Shown here one piece after another: positions 26,018 through 35,879 of a stretch of DNA of 64,000 nucleotides. The DNA comes from Listeria seeligeri serovar 1/2b str. SLCC3954. Its GTDB lineage: Bacteria; Bacillota; Bacilli; Lactobacillales; Listeriaceae. How positions within the stretch are numbered: the first letter of the stretch is position 1; the number at the start of each line of letters is the position of its first letter. The DNA is taken from NCBI RefSeq assembly GCF_000027145.1, contig NC_013891.1:496001-560000 (forward strand), read 5' to 3'. Under the pieces are notes generated by a model. The model worked only from the letters and a program-made list of their open reading frames with translations. It searched no databases and was not told the DNA's origin. Position numbers and translations under genes: made by a program.

Positions 26018-28345
26018 ATGAAACAGAATTTTGATGATCGAAAAATCGTAAAACAATATCGTGAAATAGCTCGCCAGATTGTAAAAAAAGAAGGCTTATA
26101 TAAAAATATGGATCAAAATGAACTTTGCGAACAAACGAATTATTGGCGCGAAAAGTTCAAAACAAAACCGATGACTGACCGTGACAAAATTAATATCTTT
26201 GCCTTAGCAAGAGAAGCGGCTAGTCGGATTATCGGATTAGATGCAGTAGTTGTGCAATTAATAGGGGCTCTTGTTCTTGGAGACGGAAAAGTGGCAGAAA
26301 TGAAAACCGGTGAAGGTAAAACATTGATGTCTTTATTTGTGATGTTTATAGAAGTAATGCGTGGAAATCGGGTACATCTCGTAACTGCCAATGAATACCT
26401 GGCAAGACGTGACCGGGAAGAAATTGGACAAGTGCTAGAATATTTAGGAGTTTCGGTTGCATTAAACGAATCTGGACTAGATAAAGCGCAGAAAAAAGCA
26501 ATTTATACAGCAGATGTTATTTATGGGACAGCTTCTGAATTTGGGTTTGATTATTTACGTGATAATATGGTTCGTCAAAAAGAAGATAAAGTACAAAGCG
26601 GACTTGATTTTGTGTTAATTGATGAAGCTGATTCGATTTTAATTGATGAAGCGCGAACCCCTTTACTCATTTCTGACCGAAAAGAAGAAGATTTATCCCT
26701 TTATCAAACAGCCAATAAATTGGTGAAAACAATGATGAAAGACGATTATGAAATGGAAGAACATAAGCGTTTTGTTTGGTTAAATGATGCTGGAATTGAA
26801 AAAGCGCAGAAGTTTTGGGGAGTAGAGTCACTTTATTCTGCGGAAGCGCAGTCTGAACTTAGAATTACGATGCTTCTAATGCGCGCTCATTTTTTAATGC
26901 ACAAAGATAAAGATTATGTCGTGCTTGATGATGAAGTGTTAATTATTGATCCTCACACAGGACGAGCACTTCCTGGACGTCGTTTTAATGATGGACTTCA
27001 CCAAGCGATTGAAGCAAAAGAAGAAGTGGAAGTGAACGAAGAATCGCGCACTCTTGCTACAATTACCATCCAAAATTATTTCCGGATGTATAAAAAAATC
27101 TCTGGAATGACAGGAACCGCAAAAACCGAAGAAGAAGAATTTAGACAGATTTATAATATGGATGTTGTTGTAATTCCAACTAATTTACGGATTAATCGGG
27201 AAGATGTTCCGGACGATATTTTTTACACGAAAAAAGAAAAAGGACGCGCAATTGTTTATGAAGTATCTTGGCGTTATGAAAAAGGCCAACCAACTTTAAT
27301 CGGAACTTCTTCCATAAAAAGCAACGAATGGATTAGTGGTCTTCTTGATGCTGCTGGAATTCCTCATCAAGTATTGAATGCCAAAAACCATGCGCAAGAG
27401 GCGGAAATTATTGCCAAAGCAGGTAAACGAGGCATGGTGACTTTAGCGACAAATATGGCCGGACGTGGAACAGATATTAAGCTGGATTTAGATGTTCACA
27501 AACTTGGCGGATTAGCTGTTATTGGAACAGAACGCCACGAAAGCCGCCGAATAGATTTGCAATTAATGGGACGCTCGGGAAGACGGGGAGACCCAGGTTT
27601 TAGTAAGTTCATGATCTCGTTAGAAGACGATTTGCTCGAACAATTCGAAAGTAAAAGTTGGGAAAAACTATCCGTAAAACTAAAACGAAAAGCACCACGG
27701 GACGGCAAGCCAGTCAACTCAAGCAAGATTCATGCTGTGGTTGTGAATGCACAGAAACGACTGGAAGGAGCCAATTACGATATCCGCAAAGACCTGCTTT
27801 CCTACGACGAAGTAATTGATTTACAGCGGAAAATGGTTTACAAAGAGCGTGATAAACTTTTAGAAAGGAATAAACTCGGTGTATCTTCTGAAAAAATCCT
27901 TCGTGAAGTAGCCGAATATGCCTTTATCCATACAGAAGTAGACCCTGAAAAAATGGACAAATACTATGCTCGTCAAAAAGAATTTCTCGGTGGAACCAAA
28001 TTCCCCATTTCTTTTGATGAAGTATCGTTAATGGAACCAACAGAAGTCGTTGAAAAAATTGTCGCTTGGCATAAACAAGAGCGCGATAAATTCCCACTGG
28101 AAACAATTACAGCGATTGAAAAAGAAGTCTATTTAAACTTAATGGACCAAATGTGGGTTATGCACTTAGATGCCATGGTACAACTCCGAGAAGGAATACA
28201 TTTACGCGCTTACGGACAACAAGATCCACTTGTAATGTATCAAAAAGAAGGCGCGCAACTATTTGAAAAATTCCAAGCAGATTACCATTTTTACTTTGCT
28301 CATGCATTGCTTGAGTTAGATCCAGACGGGTTAGTACAAGGCTGA
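26018..28345 (+). CDS. secA2: accessory secretion ATPase SecA2
   Basis: A 775-residue SecA paralogue. Walker A is MKTGEGKTLM, Walker B LIDEADSILIDEARTP, and later motifs are ATNMAGRGTDIKLD and LMGRSGRRGDPG. It lacks the C-terminal zinc-binding tail of housekeeping SecA, as usual for SecA2. It exports a subset of proteins, including p60 and NamA in L. monocytogenes. I chose ATG 26018 (MKQNFDDRKIV) because GGAGG lies upstream and a clear promoter ends at 25993. The frame opens 23 codons earlier, upstream of that promoter. Confidence 0.96.
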   Translation: MKQNFDDRKIVKQYREIARQIVKKEGLYKNMDQNELCEQTNYWREKFKTKPMTDRDKINIFALAREAASRIIGLDAVVVQLIGALVLGDGKVAEMKTGEGKTLMSLFVMFIEVMRGNRVHLVTANEYLARRDREEIGQVLEYLGVSVALNESGLDKAQKKAIYTADVIYGTASEFGFDYLRDNMVRQKEDKVQSGLDFVLIDEADSILIDEARTPLLISDRKEEDLSLYQTANKLVKTMMKDDYEMEEHKRFVWLNDAGIEKAQKFWGVESLYSAEAQSELRITMLLMRAHFLMHKDKDYVVLDDEVLIIDPHTGRALPGRRFNDGLHQAIEAKEEVEVNEESRTLATITIQNYFRMYKKISGMTGTAKTEEEEFRQIYNMDVVVIPTNLRINREDVPDDIFYTKKEKGRAIVYEVSWRYEKGQPTLIGTSSIKSNEWISGLLDAAGIPHQVLNAKNHAQEAEIIAKAGKRGMVTLATNMAGRGTDIKLDLDVHKLGGLAVIGTERHESRRIDLQLMGRSGRRGDPGFSKFMISLEDDLLEQFESKSWEKLSVKLKRKAPRDGKPVNSSKIHAVVVNAQKRLEGANYDIRKDLLSYDEVIDLQRKMVYKERDKLLERNKLGVSSEKILREVAEYAFIHTEVDPEKMDKYYARQKEFLGGTKFPISFDEVSLMEPTEVVEKIVAWHKQERDKFPLETITAIEKEVYLNLMDQMWVMHLDAMVQLREGIHLRAYGQQDPLVMYQKEGAQLFEKFQADYHFYFAHALLELDPDGLVQG

Positions 28346-28460
28346 TGCTACAACTTTTGGCTGTTTTTTTTCAAAAAAAAGGGTAATTTAGTGAGAACGA
28401 GGGTAATATTCTATATAATGGTAAAAAAGAAAATAAATTTAGACAAAAGAGGGTGGTAAA

Positions 28461-29630
28461 GTGAAGGGGTCATTAACAAAATTTAAGCAACTTTTTATTG
28501 ATAATAAGTTTGTGTTAGGCTTATTAATTTTTCTGTTAGTAGCACTTGATATTTATGTTTTAACGAAGATATCATTTATTTTTGATCCGCTAATGGTCAT
28601 TCTTAAAACCGTCGCTGCACCAATTGTTTTGGCGGGGATCTCTTACTACTTATTTAATCCAGTGATTGATTGGCTGGAGAAGAAAAAATGGAAGCGTGGT
28701 TGGGCAATAGCTTTGTTATATGTAGTGATTATTGGGTTAATTATTCTACTATTTAGCTTTGTTATTCCAGCTGTAAAAGATCAAATTATTAGTCTGTTCA
28801 AGACATTCCCGGGGTACTGGGATCAAATCACTCAGAAGTTCAATGAGTTTAGCCAATCGAGTTTGTTTGATCAGCTAAAAGATAAGCTAAGCACGAATAT
28901 GAGCGATATAATGAAAACTCTCTCTGAAAAAGGGACATCAGTATTAAACAGCGCTATTACAAGTGTTGGTAGTATTGTTGGCACAGTAACTGAAGTAGTT
29001 CTAGCTATCGTAACAACACCGCTCGTATTGTTCTACTTACTAAAAGATGGGAAAAAATTACCAGATTTCTTACTTAAAATGCTACCAGTTAATGGTCGCG
29101 CACACACTCGTCAAGTTCTAGGTGAAGCAAACCACCAAATCAGTTCATACATTCGTGGACAAATTATTGTCAGCTTATGTATTGGTATCCTACTCTTTAT
29201 TGGATATTTAATTATCGGTTTACCTTACGCACTGACTCTTGCTATCATTGCTGCGTGTACTAGTATTGTTCCATATCTTGGACCAGCAATTGCGATTACA
29301 CCAGCTATTATCATTGCGATTGTCACTTCTCCATGGTTGTTAGTTAAATTAGTCATTGTATGGTGTGTAGTTCAATTACTTGAAGGTAAATTTATTTCGC
29401 CACAAGTAATGGGTAAAACATTAAAAGTGCATCCAATTACCATTTTATTTGTAATTCTAATTGCAGGAAACTTGTTCGGTGTACTCGGCGTAATCTTCGC
29501 TGTACCAGGTTATGCTGTTCTGAAAGTAATTGTTACTCACGTATTTATCTGGTTCAAACGAGTATCTGGTTTATACGGTGAACAGCCAGAAAGTGAATAT
29601 GTAGATACGCCAGAAGAACCAAAATTGTAA
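28461..29630 (+). CDS. AI-2E/PerM-family membrane protein
   Basis: A 389-residue protein of the AI-2E transporter (PerM/YtvI) family with about eight membrane helices. Family hallmarks are YYLFNPVIDWLEKKKW near residue 60, PLVLFYLLKDGKKLPDF, RGQIIVSLCIGILLFIGYLI and PAIIIAIVTSPWL..VVQLLEGKFISPQVMG. Members include Na+/H+ antiporters and a few AI-2 exporters, so no substrate is assigned. The start is GTG with GAGGGTGG upstream. It follows secA2 by about 115 nt that contain a TATAAT at 28414-28419 but no strong terminator. A strong terminator follows the gene. Confidence 0.85.
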   Translation: MKGSLTKFKQLFIDNKFVLGLLIFLLVALDIYVLTKISFIFDPLMVILKTVAAPIVLAGISYYLFNPVIDWLEKKKWKRGWAIALLYVVIIGLIILLFSFVIPAVKDQIISLFKTFPGYWDQITQKFNEFSQSSLFDQLKDKLSTNMSDIMKTLSEKGTSVLNSAITSVGSIVGTVTEVVLAIVTTPLVLFYLLKDGKKLPDFLLKMLPVNGRAHTRQVLGEANHQISSYIRGQIIVSLCIGILLFIGYLIIGLPYALTLAIIAACTSIVPYLGPAIAITPAIIIAIVTSPWLLVKLVIVWCVVQLLEGKFISPQVMGKTLKVHPITILFVILIAGNLFGVLGVIFAVPGYAVLKVIVTHVFIWFKRVSGLYGEQPESEYVDTPEEPKL

Positions 29631-29636
29631 TTTGAA

Positions 29637-29682
29637 GACCCAAGAAGCAGGGAAATATTTCTGCTTTTTGGGTCATTTTTTT
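29637..29682 (+). terminator. terminator after the AI-2E family gene
   Basis: A 14-bp stem GACCCAAGAAGCAG/CTGCTTTTTGGGTC (29637-29650 with 29661-29674; contains G-T pairs), then TTTTTTT. Confidence 0.88.
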
Positions 29683-29905
29683 GTATAAAAAATCACGTTT
29701 TTAATCTCGAATAATAATGTTCACTAAATCGCCACATTTTCATGCTTTATAGCTTTAAACCAGCAATAATGCACTTTATTCAAAATATAATACAAAAAAA
29801 TAACTAATTTAAGACTGTAAACTACAAGTTTGGAAATCTTATTGATTGTATTGTATTTTATTTCATCATACGATATTCTCAGCGTGAAAAAGAAAGGGGA
29901 AAATT

Positions 29906-30619
29906 ATGATAATTAAAAAACCAATCATTGTAGGAATTATTTGTGTAGGTTCGTTAACGCTTATGGCACCAACAGCATTTGCAGTTACATCTGAAGGGGA
30001 TTCAAAAGCATCTGTTAATTTTAAAGCAGGGACAGGTATTGTGAATCCAGTTGATCCAACAGATCCTACCCAGCCACTAGATCCACTAGATCCAAGTAAT
30101 CCGACAGAACCGGGAACAGGGAATACAGGTTCATTAACACTTGACTATGTTTCCTCCGTTTCGTTTGGCGAGCAAGAGGTATCATCTAGTGAACAGACTT
30201 ACTCAGCTACTTCCAGAAAACCATTCATTCAAGTCAGTGACCGTCGTGGAACTGGTAAGGGGTGGAGCGTGACTGCAACAGCTAGTAGTTTCCAAGATGA
30301 AGACGATGCTTCGTCATTAGCTGGAGCAACTTTATCATTCAAAAACGGGGAATCGGCTTCTGCAAGTACGACAACATCTTCGCCAACTGCTTCTCAGAAT
30401 GTAAATCTTCCAACAGATGGGACTTCGATTGTAAAAGTAGTTTCCGCCAAAGAAACAGAAGGTAAGGGAACATGGATCAATCGTTGGTTTGGTGCGACAC
30501 CAGACGATACAGATAGTTTGAATGATAATGTGAAGTTGACTATACCTGGTGGAAGTGCAACGCTTGGAAGCCATGAAGCGACTATTTCATGGACTTTATC
30601 TGACGCACCTGGAGTCTAA
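29906..30619 (+). CDS. small WxL-domain surface protein
   Basis: A 237-residue secreted protein. The signal peptide ends near TAFAVTS (about residue 26-28). A Pro/Asp-rich linker of DPT/DPL/DPS units (about 50-70) follows, then a WxL domain with GKGWSVTATASSF and the terminal SWTLSDAPGV. WxL domains bind peptidoglycan non-covalently and are usually encoded with DUF916 partners, as here. AAAGGGG precedes the ATG. A hairpin terminator separates it from the partner gene, so stoichiometry may favour this small protein. Confidence 0.9.
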   Translation: MIIKKPIIVGIICVGSLTLMAPTAFAVTSEGDSKASVNFKAGTGIVNPVDPTDPTQPLDPLDPSNPTEPGTGNTGSLTLDYVSSVSFGEQEVSSSEQTYSATSRKPFIQVSDRRGTGKGWSVTATASSFQDEDDASSLAGATLSFKNGESASASTTTSSPTASQNVNLPTDGTSIVKVVSAKETEGKGTWINRWFGATPDDTDSLNDNVKLTIPGGSATLGSHEATISWTLSDAPGV

Positions 30620-30626
30620 CGAACTT

Positions 30627-30667
30627 GCGCCTAAGAAAATTGTTCAATCGTCTTGGGCGCTATTTTT
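30627..30667 (+). terminator. terminator/attenuator inside the WxL cluster
   Basis: GCGCCTAAGA pairs with TCTTGGGCGC (30627-30636 with 30651-30660; one G-T), then TATTTTTT. It sits between the small WxL gene and its DUF916 partner. Confidence 0.75.
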
Positions 30668-30709
30668 TATAGGATCGACCTAAAAGTTTCAGAGGAAAGG
30701 AAGATATGT

Positions 30710-31732
30710 GTGAAGAAAAGTTTTCTAAGTCTGTTTTTATTGATTCCGTTATTAGTTACTATTTTCCCGATGCTTGATGTCAAAGCGGCAGAAGGAGATG
30801 TTGGTTATTCAGTTCAAGCAAAAATACCGAATAATCAGGTAGATAAAAAACAAACTTATTTTGACTTAAGAATGAAGCCAAAACAAAAACAGACAGTAGA
30901 AATAGAAGTGAAAAATAGCTCTAATGAAGAAATTCAAGTAGAAGCCAATATAACTTATGCAACAACAAATCGAACAGGAATGATTGATTATACACAAAAT
31001 GATTTGACTAAAACAGACAAAAGTTTGCTACATCCACTACCTGAAATCGCCAAAATACCGGATGACCAAAGAGTACTGAAAATCCCTGTAAATGGAACAA
31101 AAGTGGTACAAGTTAATATTGAAATGCCTGAAGAAACAATTGATGGAGTTGTTTTAGGGGCAGTAAAGTTTACAAAGAAAGTAACAGACGAGACCAAAAA
31201 AACAGATGGTGTCTCCCTTAAAAACGAATATTCCTACATTGTTGGAATGCAGTTATCTGAAAACGACAACAAAGTAAACCCAAATATAAATTTAAAAAGC
31301 ATTAAACCTGCACTTGTAAACTATCGTACAGCGATTGTTACTAAACTTCAAAATGATCAACCCGTAATTATTAAAGATTTAAGTGTAGATGCAAAAGTAT
31401 ACAAACAAGGTTCAAATAAAGTACTACACCAAACGAAAAAAGCTGATATGACCATGGCGCCGAATTCCAGTTTTGATTTTGATATCGACTGGGAAAATAA
31501 GCCACTAGAAGCAGGCGATTATCGTTTGAAAATGACAGCAACAAACGGGGTTGAAACATGGAAATGGGACGAGAAATTTACCATCGAGGATAAGGATCAA
31601 GATTTAAATAAAGAGGCAGTGAATATTGAGCAATCTAATCCGTGGTTGTATGTCGGTATCGCGGCAGGTATTTTATTGATTTTCCTCATTATTATCTTTA
31701 TTGCTAGAAAACGAAGAAAAAACAATAACTGA
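30710..31732 (+). CDS. DUF916/DUF3324 WxL-interacting membrane-anchored protein
   Basis: A 340-residue cell-surface protein. The N-terminal signal peptide (KKSFLSLFLLIPLLVTIF) precedes a DUF916 domain (YSVQAKIPNNQVDKKQTYFD, KNSSNEEIQVEANITYAT) and a DUF3324 domain (KLQNDQPVIIKDLSVDAKVY). A C-terminal membrane helix (LYVGIAAGILLIFLIIIFIA) and basic tail RKRRKNNN follow. This WxL-interacting family bridges WxL proteins and the envelope. I place the start at GTG 30710 behind GAGGAAAGGAAG. The longer frame from 30653 starts inside the terminator. Its stop overlaps the next ORF. Confidence 0.9.
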   Translation: MKKSFLSLFLLIPLLVTIFPMLDVKAAEGDVGYSVQAKIPNNQVDKKQTYFDLRMKPKQKQTVEIEVKNSSNEEIQVEANITYATTNRTGMIDYTQNDLTKTDKSLLHPLPEIAKIPDDQRVLKIPVNGTKVVQVNIEMPEETIDGVVLGAVKFTKKVTDETKKTDGVSLKNEYSYIVGMQLSENDNKVNPNINLKSIKPALVNYRTAIVTKLQNDQPVIIKDLSVDAKVYKQGSNKVLHQTKKADMTMAPNSSFDFDIDWENKPLEAGDYRLKMTATNGVETWKWDEKFTIEDKDQDLNKEAVNIEQSNPWLYVGIAAGILLIFLIIIFIARKRRKNNN

Positions 31733-31749
31733 TGAAAGGGGCTAGTGCA

Positions 31750-34215
31750 ATGTCTCTGAAAAAAATAATCACCATACTGGCATTAACAGCTCTTTTCTTT
31801 GGTTTGGGAGTAGTAGCAGATGTGAATGCAGATGGAGCAACTTTAGCAGCAAATGAAGCTGTTGTAACGACTTTTGATGAATTAAAAAAAGCAATTACAG
31901 AGGATAATGGAATTGATACGGTTTACCTTGGGGCTGATATCCCGCTTTCTAGTGGAATTAAGATACCAGATGTGAAAAAAACATTCACTTTGTCGGGGAA
32001 AGATCCGGTAACTAATGAAATTCATACATTAACAGAAACAATGGCAAGTTCAGGAGCGCAGAGTAGTGTTATAACTGTTGATACTAATAATGGAGCAAAA
32101 GAAACAACTTTAAAAGATATCAATGTCATTGGGAAAAATTATTACGGCACAATTTCTGTTTTAGCAGCAGCAAAAAATGTAGTTCAAAATTATGAAAATA
32201 TCAATTACCAAGGTCCACAACTAATTTATAATTTGAATGGAACGGCTGTTTTCTCTGGTGATAATAACATTCGGATTGCGTCGGTAGTATCAGGCTCTGC
32301 TACACCAAATGAAGTGGGCGAAGTAAAGGGGGTCAATGTTTCAGGGAAACTAAAAATTGATCATGCTAGCTCAAATGCCAATAGTGTTTTTTGGTTTGGT
32401 AGCGGAACATCAGAAGTAAATACTTTTACAGTTGAGGAAAATGCTGATGTTACAATACTTTCAAATGGTACAGGAATGTTTTACCGAACAGGTTCGAAGC
32501 CAATTGATATCAATGTGAACAAAAATGCGAAAGTAGATATTACCTCCAACGATAATATTTTTCGTGATACAGCTGGTGGCGCAGTGAATGTAGCAGAGGG
32601 TGCTGATGTAACGATTACAAAGACAGCGGGGGCGAATCCACTTCTTTGGGTGGCAGGCGACATAACTGTGAGTCCAGATGCACGTTTTATTTTGAAAAAA
32701 ACAGGTGGAACAGGAAACATCATTTATTTCGCCAATGCTACGGCTAAATTAGATGTAAGGAATCCACGCAGCTTTTTAATTGCAACAGCACCAAACAGCG
32801 CTATGTTTTACTGGCCATATACGAATACCTTTAATTTCGAAGCGCAGATGGTAAATTACTGGAATACAGCAGGTACAGTAGACCGGACAGATGCCCCAGC
32901 GCAAAGTTTTAGTTTACCAGATGGAGATAATGTTATTGGTAGTTTAACTTATGGTGGAACAACAACGAAAATCGTCTCATCTAATGCTAATATGACCGCA
33001 GCGAATTTCAATCAAAATACTGCACGAATGATTGTGATGGGGCGTTTAGAAGGCACGATAAACCCAGTAAATGATAGTGACGATACAATTTTGGGTACAG
33101 CGACAGCAAATGCTTTTATCACCGTTTCGTATAAAGAAAATGGCATAGACAAGAAACTATCCGGACAAGCAGACGAAACTGGAAATTATCAATTAACGAT
33201 ACCAGCTGGTTTTATAAAGCCTTATACCGATTTAACAACGACTGTTTCTCAAGATCAAAAAACTATTACTTTGGAGCAAATAACTGTGACAGATGTAACT
33301 CCACCAAGCGGAAATCCAGTGCCACAAATTTTAAATATTGGGGATCCTTTTCCAAATGTAGCTGATTTGGTGACAGATATATATGATCATTCCGATAATA
33401 CTAGTGGAGCAGGAATTACGAAGACACTTCAAACCACACCAGATACCAATGTATTTGGTCCACAGCAGGCAATTGTTCGCTTGGAAGATAAAGCTGGAAA
33501 CTACATAGATATTGTTGTGCCGGTATTTATTAAAGACGACGATACACTCATGCAAGATGAAAAAGCGCTTAGAGCAACAGATTTCTCTATTAATTTAAGC
33601 GAGATTAGTAGCCTTAATGAAACGGAACTGAGCGAAATGATTATTAAAGAGTCCGCTGCAAAAGCTTTTAATGTACTAACTGGTGCAGATTTATCAGATG
33701 AAATAGAGGTAGCAAGTACTAATATCGAAAAAACATCTGGAACATATAAAGCAACACTGCAATTAGACGATTTAACGAAAGAAATTACAATTCAAGTAAC
33801 TGGTGAATTGAGATTTAATCAAGTTCCTGAGACTATTTCTTTTGAAGCAACCGAACTTGCGAATCAAAAAAATATTGCCAAACGGAATACTGATTTTGAC
33901 ATGTCGGTGCTGGATTCAAGAGGAGAAGGTAATTCATTCCGTATTACAGCAGCGATTCAGGCACCATTAACCTCCACCACAAATAGCGCCCATACATTGC
34001 CAGAAGGACTTATTTTTATCAATGATGCAGGCGAAAAAGCGATACTCACAGATGAACCAATAAACGTTTTTGAAGCAGAAACCACAGATGAAATGAACGT
34101 CCCAGTTGAATGGAGTGCAGACAAAGGAATTCTCGTAGAAGCAGATGCCGCAGAAACATATACAGGCGAAAATTACGAGACCACCATTGAATGGACCTTG
34201 ACAGATGCTCCGTGA
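31750..34215 (+). CDS. large WxL-domain surface protein
   Basis: An 821-residue secreted protein. The signal peptide (MSLKKIITILALTALFFGLG) is followed by a beta-helix-like N-terminal half rich in GNxT/ADVTI repeats (about 30-330, pectate-lyase/adhesin style). A middle part contains Ig-like segments (GTINPVNDSDDTILGTATAN, VTDVTPPSGNPVPQIL). A C-terminal WxL domain follows (NSFRITAAIQAPL, IEWTLTDAP). It is probably an adhesin or matrix-binding protein, but no ligand is evident. ATG 31750 has AAAGGGG upstream. Another ATG overlaps the previous stop at 31730-31734, which would allow coupling. Confidence 0.88.
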   Translation: MSLKKIITILALTALFFGLGVVADVNADGATLAANEAVVTTFDELKKAITEDNGIDTVYLGADIPLSSGIKIPDVKKTFTLSGKDPVTNEIHTLTETMASSGAQSSVITVDTNNGAKETTLKDINVIGKNYYGTISVLAAAKNVVQNYENINYQGPQLIYNLNGTAVFSGDNNIRIASVVSGSATPNEVGEVKGVNVSGKLKIDHASSNANSVFWFGSGTSEVNTFTVEENADVTILSNGTGMFYRTGSKPIDINVNKNAKVDITSNDNIFRDTAGGAVNVAEGADVTITKTAGANPLLWVAGDITVSPDARFILKKTGGTGNIIYFANATAKLDVRNPRSFLIATAPNSAMFYWPYTNTFNFEAQMVNYWNTAGTVDRTDAPAQSFSLPDGDNVIGSLTYGGTTTKIVSSNANMTAANFNQNTARMIVMGRLEGTINPVNDSDDTILGTATANAFITVSYKENGIDKKLSGQADETGNYQLTIPAGFIKPYTDLTTTVSQDQKTITLEQITVTDVTPPSGNPVPQILNIGDPFPNVADLVTDIYDHSDNTSGAGITKTLQTTPDTNVFGPQQAIVRLEDKAGNYIDIVVPVFIKDDDTLMQDEKALRATDFSINLSEISSLNETELSEMIIKESAAKAFNVLTGADLSDEIEVASTNIEKTSGTYKATLQLDDLTKEITIQVTGELRFNQVPETISFEATELANQKNIAKRNTDFDMSVLDSRGEGNSFRITAAIQAPLTSTTNSAHTLPEGLIFINDAGEKAILTDEPINVFEAETTDEMNVPVEWSADKGILVEADAAETYTGENYETTIEWTLTDAP

Positions 34216-34248
34216 AAAGAACGCTATGAAACTAATAGCGTTCTTTTT
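34216..34248 (+). terminator. terminator of the WxL cluster
   Basis: A 12-bp stem AAAGAACGCTAT/ATAGCGTTCTTT (34216-34227 with 34235-34246), then T residues. Confidence 0.88.
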
Positions 34249-34263
34249 GTATAATCCCTTTGT

Positions 34264-34292
34264 TTTCCATATTATTTAAATTCTCGTATAAT
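34264..34292 (+). promoter_or_regulatory. photolyase gene promoter
   Basis: TTTCCA (34264-34269), a 17-nt spacer and TATAAT (34287-34292). Confidence 0.5.
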
Positions 34293-34325
34293 AAGCTTAA
34301 GTAATTTACGAAAAGGGGAGAGCGG

Positions 34326-35741
34326 ATGACTTCAGTAATGTGGTTTCGGAGAGATTTGCGCTTAAATGACAATAAAGCACTTTATCAAGCTTGCAGAGAT
34401 AAGGATGATTTGATTTTATTATTCCAAGTAAACCCAGAACAATTCATCAATGGAAGTCCGAGTCATCAGGCGTTTTTCTCGAGTGTGGCTTATTTTAAAC
34501 AAAAGGTCGATGAAACAGCTCATTTACAAATTATGTTTGGGGAACCAATGGGCCTCTTAGAAAAACTAAAAGAAAAAATTCCGGCGTGGGATAAAGTTTA
34601 TTTTAATCGCGATGAAACGGGTTATGGGGCAAAAAGAGATGAAGCAGCGTTACAGTTTTTTGCCAAAGAGGAAATAGAGGTTTTTGCTTACCACGATGCG
34701 TATCTCCACCATGCGGATGACGTGAAAAAATCAGCCACGGACTTCTATAAAGTATTTACTCCTTACTATAAAAAATGGCGCGAAGAAATAAAAGAACGCC
34801 CGTTACCAATTAGCATAAATCCAGAAAAAGTTAACAATACTATTCTGTTCCCAGAAGATGAAAAACAGTTTGTAGAAATGACGAGGGAACTTCCGCCATT
34901 AGATGCTACTAAGCTAGGCGAACTAGCAGCACAAAGTCATTTGAACCATTTTGTCAAAGAGAATTTGGCCGATTATAATGAAGCGAGAGACTTTCCAGAT
35001 CTTGATAAAACTAGCCATTTATCACGTTTTTTGCGGACAGGGGAGGTTTCTATTCGAACGGTTTGGCAGGCAGTGCAAGAGGCAGAACATACAAACGGAA
35101 GAGCTACATTCGAAAAAGAGCTGTGTTGGCGCGACTTTTACAATATGATTTATGTTTCTTTCCCCAATCAAAAAAACGAAGCGATTCAAGCAAATTATCG
35201 TTTTATTGAATGGGAGAATAACCGCACGAATTTTCAAAAATGGCAACAAGGTGCGACTGGTTTTCCGCTAGTTGATGCGGCGATGCGCCAATTAAAAGAA
35301 ACTGGCTGGATGCACAACCGTTTACGAATGATTACGGCTTCGTTTTTAACGAAAGACCTTCTGATTGATTGGCGTTGGGGTGAAAAATATTTCCAACAAA
35401 TGCTAATTGATTATGATCCAGCAAGCAACATTGGAGGTTGGCAATGGGCTGCTTCGACTGGAACGGATGCAGTACCATATTTTCGAATTTTTAATCCGAC
35501 CACCCAATCAGAAAAATTTGATCCATCAGGTAACTTTATTAGAAAATATGTCCAAGAGTTAGCGGGTTTGCCAGATAAATTTATTCATCAACCAGAAAAA
35601 ATGACGAATCAGGAGCAAGAAAAATTTCATTTGATAATAGGTGAAGATTATCCTTTCCCGATTGTTGATCATAAAGAACGTCGAAAACTTGCTATTGCGC
35701 GTTATGAATTCAGTAAGGATTATGCTTCAGAGAATATATAA
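34326..35741 (+). CDS. phrB: deoxyribodipyrimidine photolyase
   Basis: A 471-residue class I CPD photolyase/cryptochrome. The N-terminal alpha/beta photolyase domain (SVMWFRRDLRLNDNKAL) binds an antenna chromophore. The C-terminal helical FAD domain shows KTSHLSRFLRTGEVS, ELCWRDFYNMI, AMRQLKETGWMHNRLRM and ASNIGGWQWAASTGTDA. It repairs UV-induced pyrimidine dimers using light. Single-gene unit with GGGGAG before the ATG. Photolyase rather than cryptochrome function is inferred from the conserved WMHNR and WQWAA..D segments. Confidence 0.93.
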   Translation: MTSVMWFRRDLRLNDNKALYQACRDKDDLILLFQVNPEQFINGSPSHQAFFSSVAYFKQKVDETAHLQIMFGEPMGLLEKLKEKIPAWDKVYFNRDETGYGAKRDEAALQFFAKEEIEVFAYHDAYLHHADDVKKSATDFYKVFTPYYKKWREEIKERPLPISINPEKVNNTILFPEDEKQFVEMTRELPPLDATKLGELAAQSHLNHFVKENLADYNEARDFPDLDKTSHLSRFLRTGEVSIRTVWQAVQEAEHTNGRATFEKELCWRDFYNMIYVSFPNQKNEAIQANYRFIEWENNRTNFQKWQQGATGFPLVDAAMRQLKETGWMHNRLRMITASFLTKDLLIDWRWGEKYFQQMLIDYDPASNIGGWQWAASTGTDAVPYFRIFNPTTQSEKFDPSGNFIRKYVQELAGLPDKFIHQPEKMTNQEQEKFHLIIGEDYPFPIVDHKERRKLAIARYEFSKDYASENI

Positions 35742-35783
35742 AATAGGAAACAATTGCTGAGAAAGAAACGTTTGATTGTCTTG

Positions 35784-35853
35784 TGTTAAAATTCACAAAA
35801 TGAAACCGTGAGCAACCTTCTAGTGAGAAGAACTTAGGTATGTTAAAATTCAC
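35784..35853 (+). repeat. 12-bp direct repeat in the leader of the DUF2177 operon
   Basis: GTTAAAATTCAC occurs at 35784-35795 and again at 35842-35853. Each copy is preceded by T and contains a TGTTAAAAT extended -10-like element. They may be tandem promoters or a duplicated regulator site. A small hairpin CTTCTAGTGAGAAG lies between them. Confidence 0.4.
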
Positions 35854-35879
35854 TTATCAGGTGATAAGGGGGAGTAGAA

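Noticed and set aside
29991..30120. Repetitive GATCCA-type units in the small WxL gene considered as a possible repeat array
   Set aside because: They encode the Pro-Asp linker in frame and vary in length. There is no spacer structure as in CRISPR.
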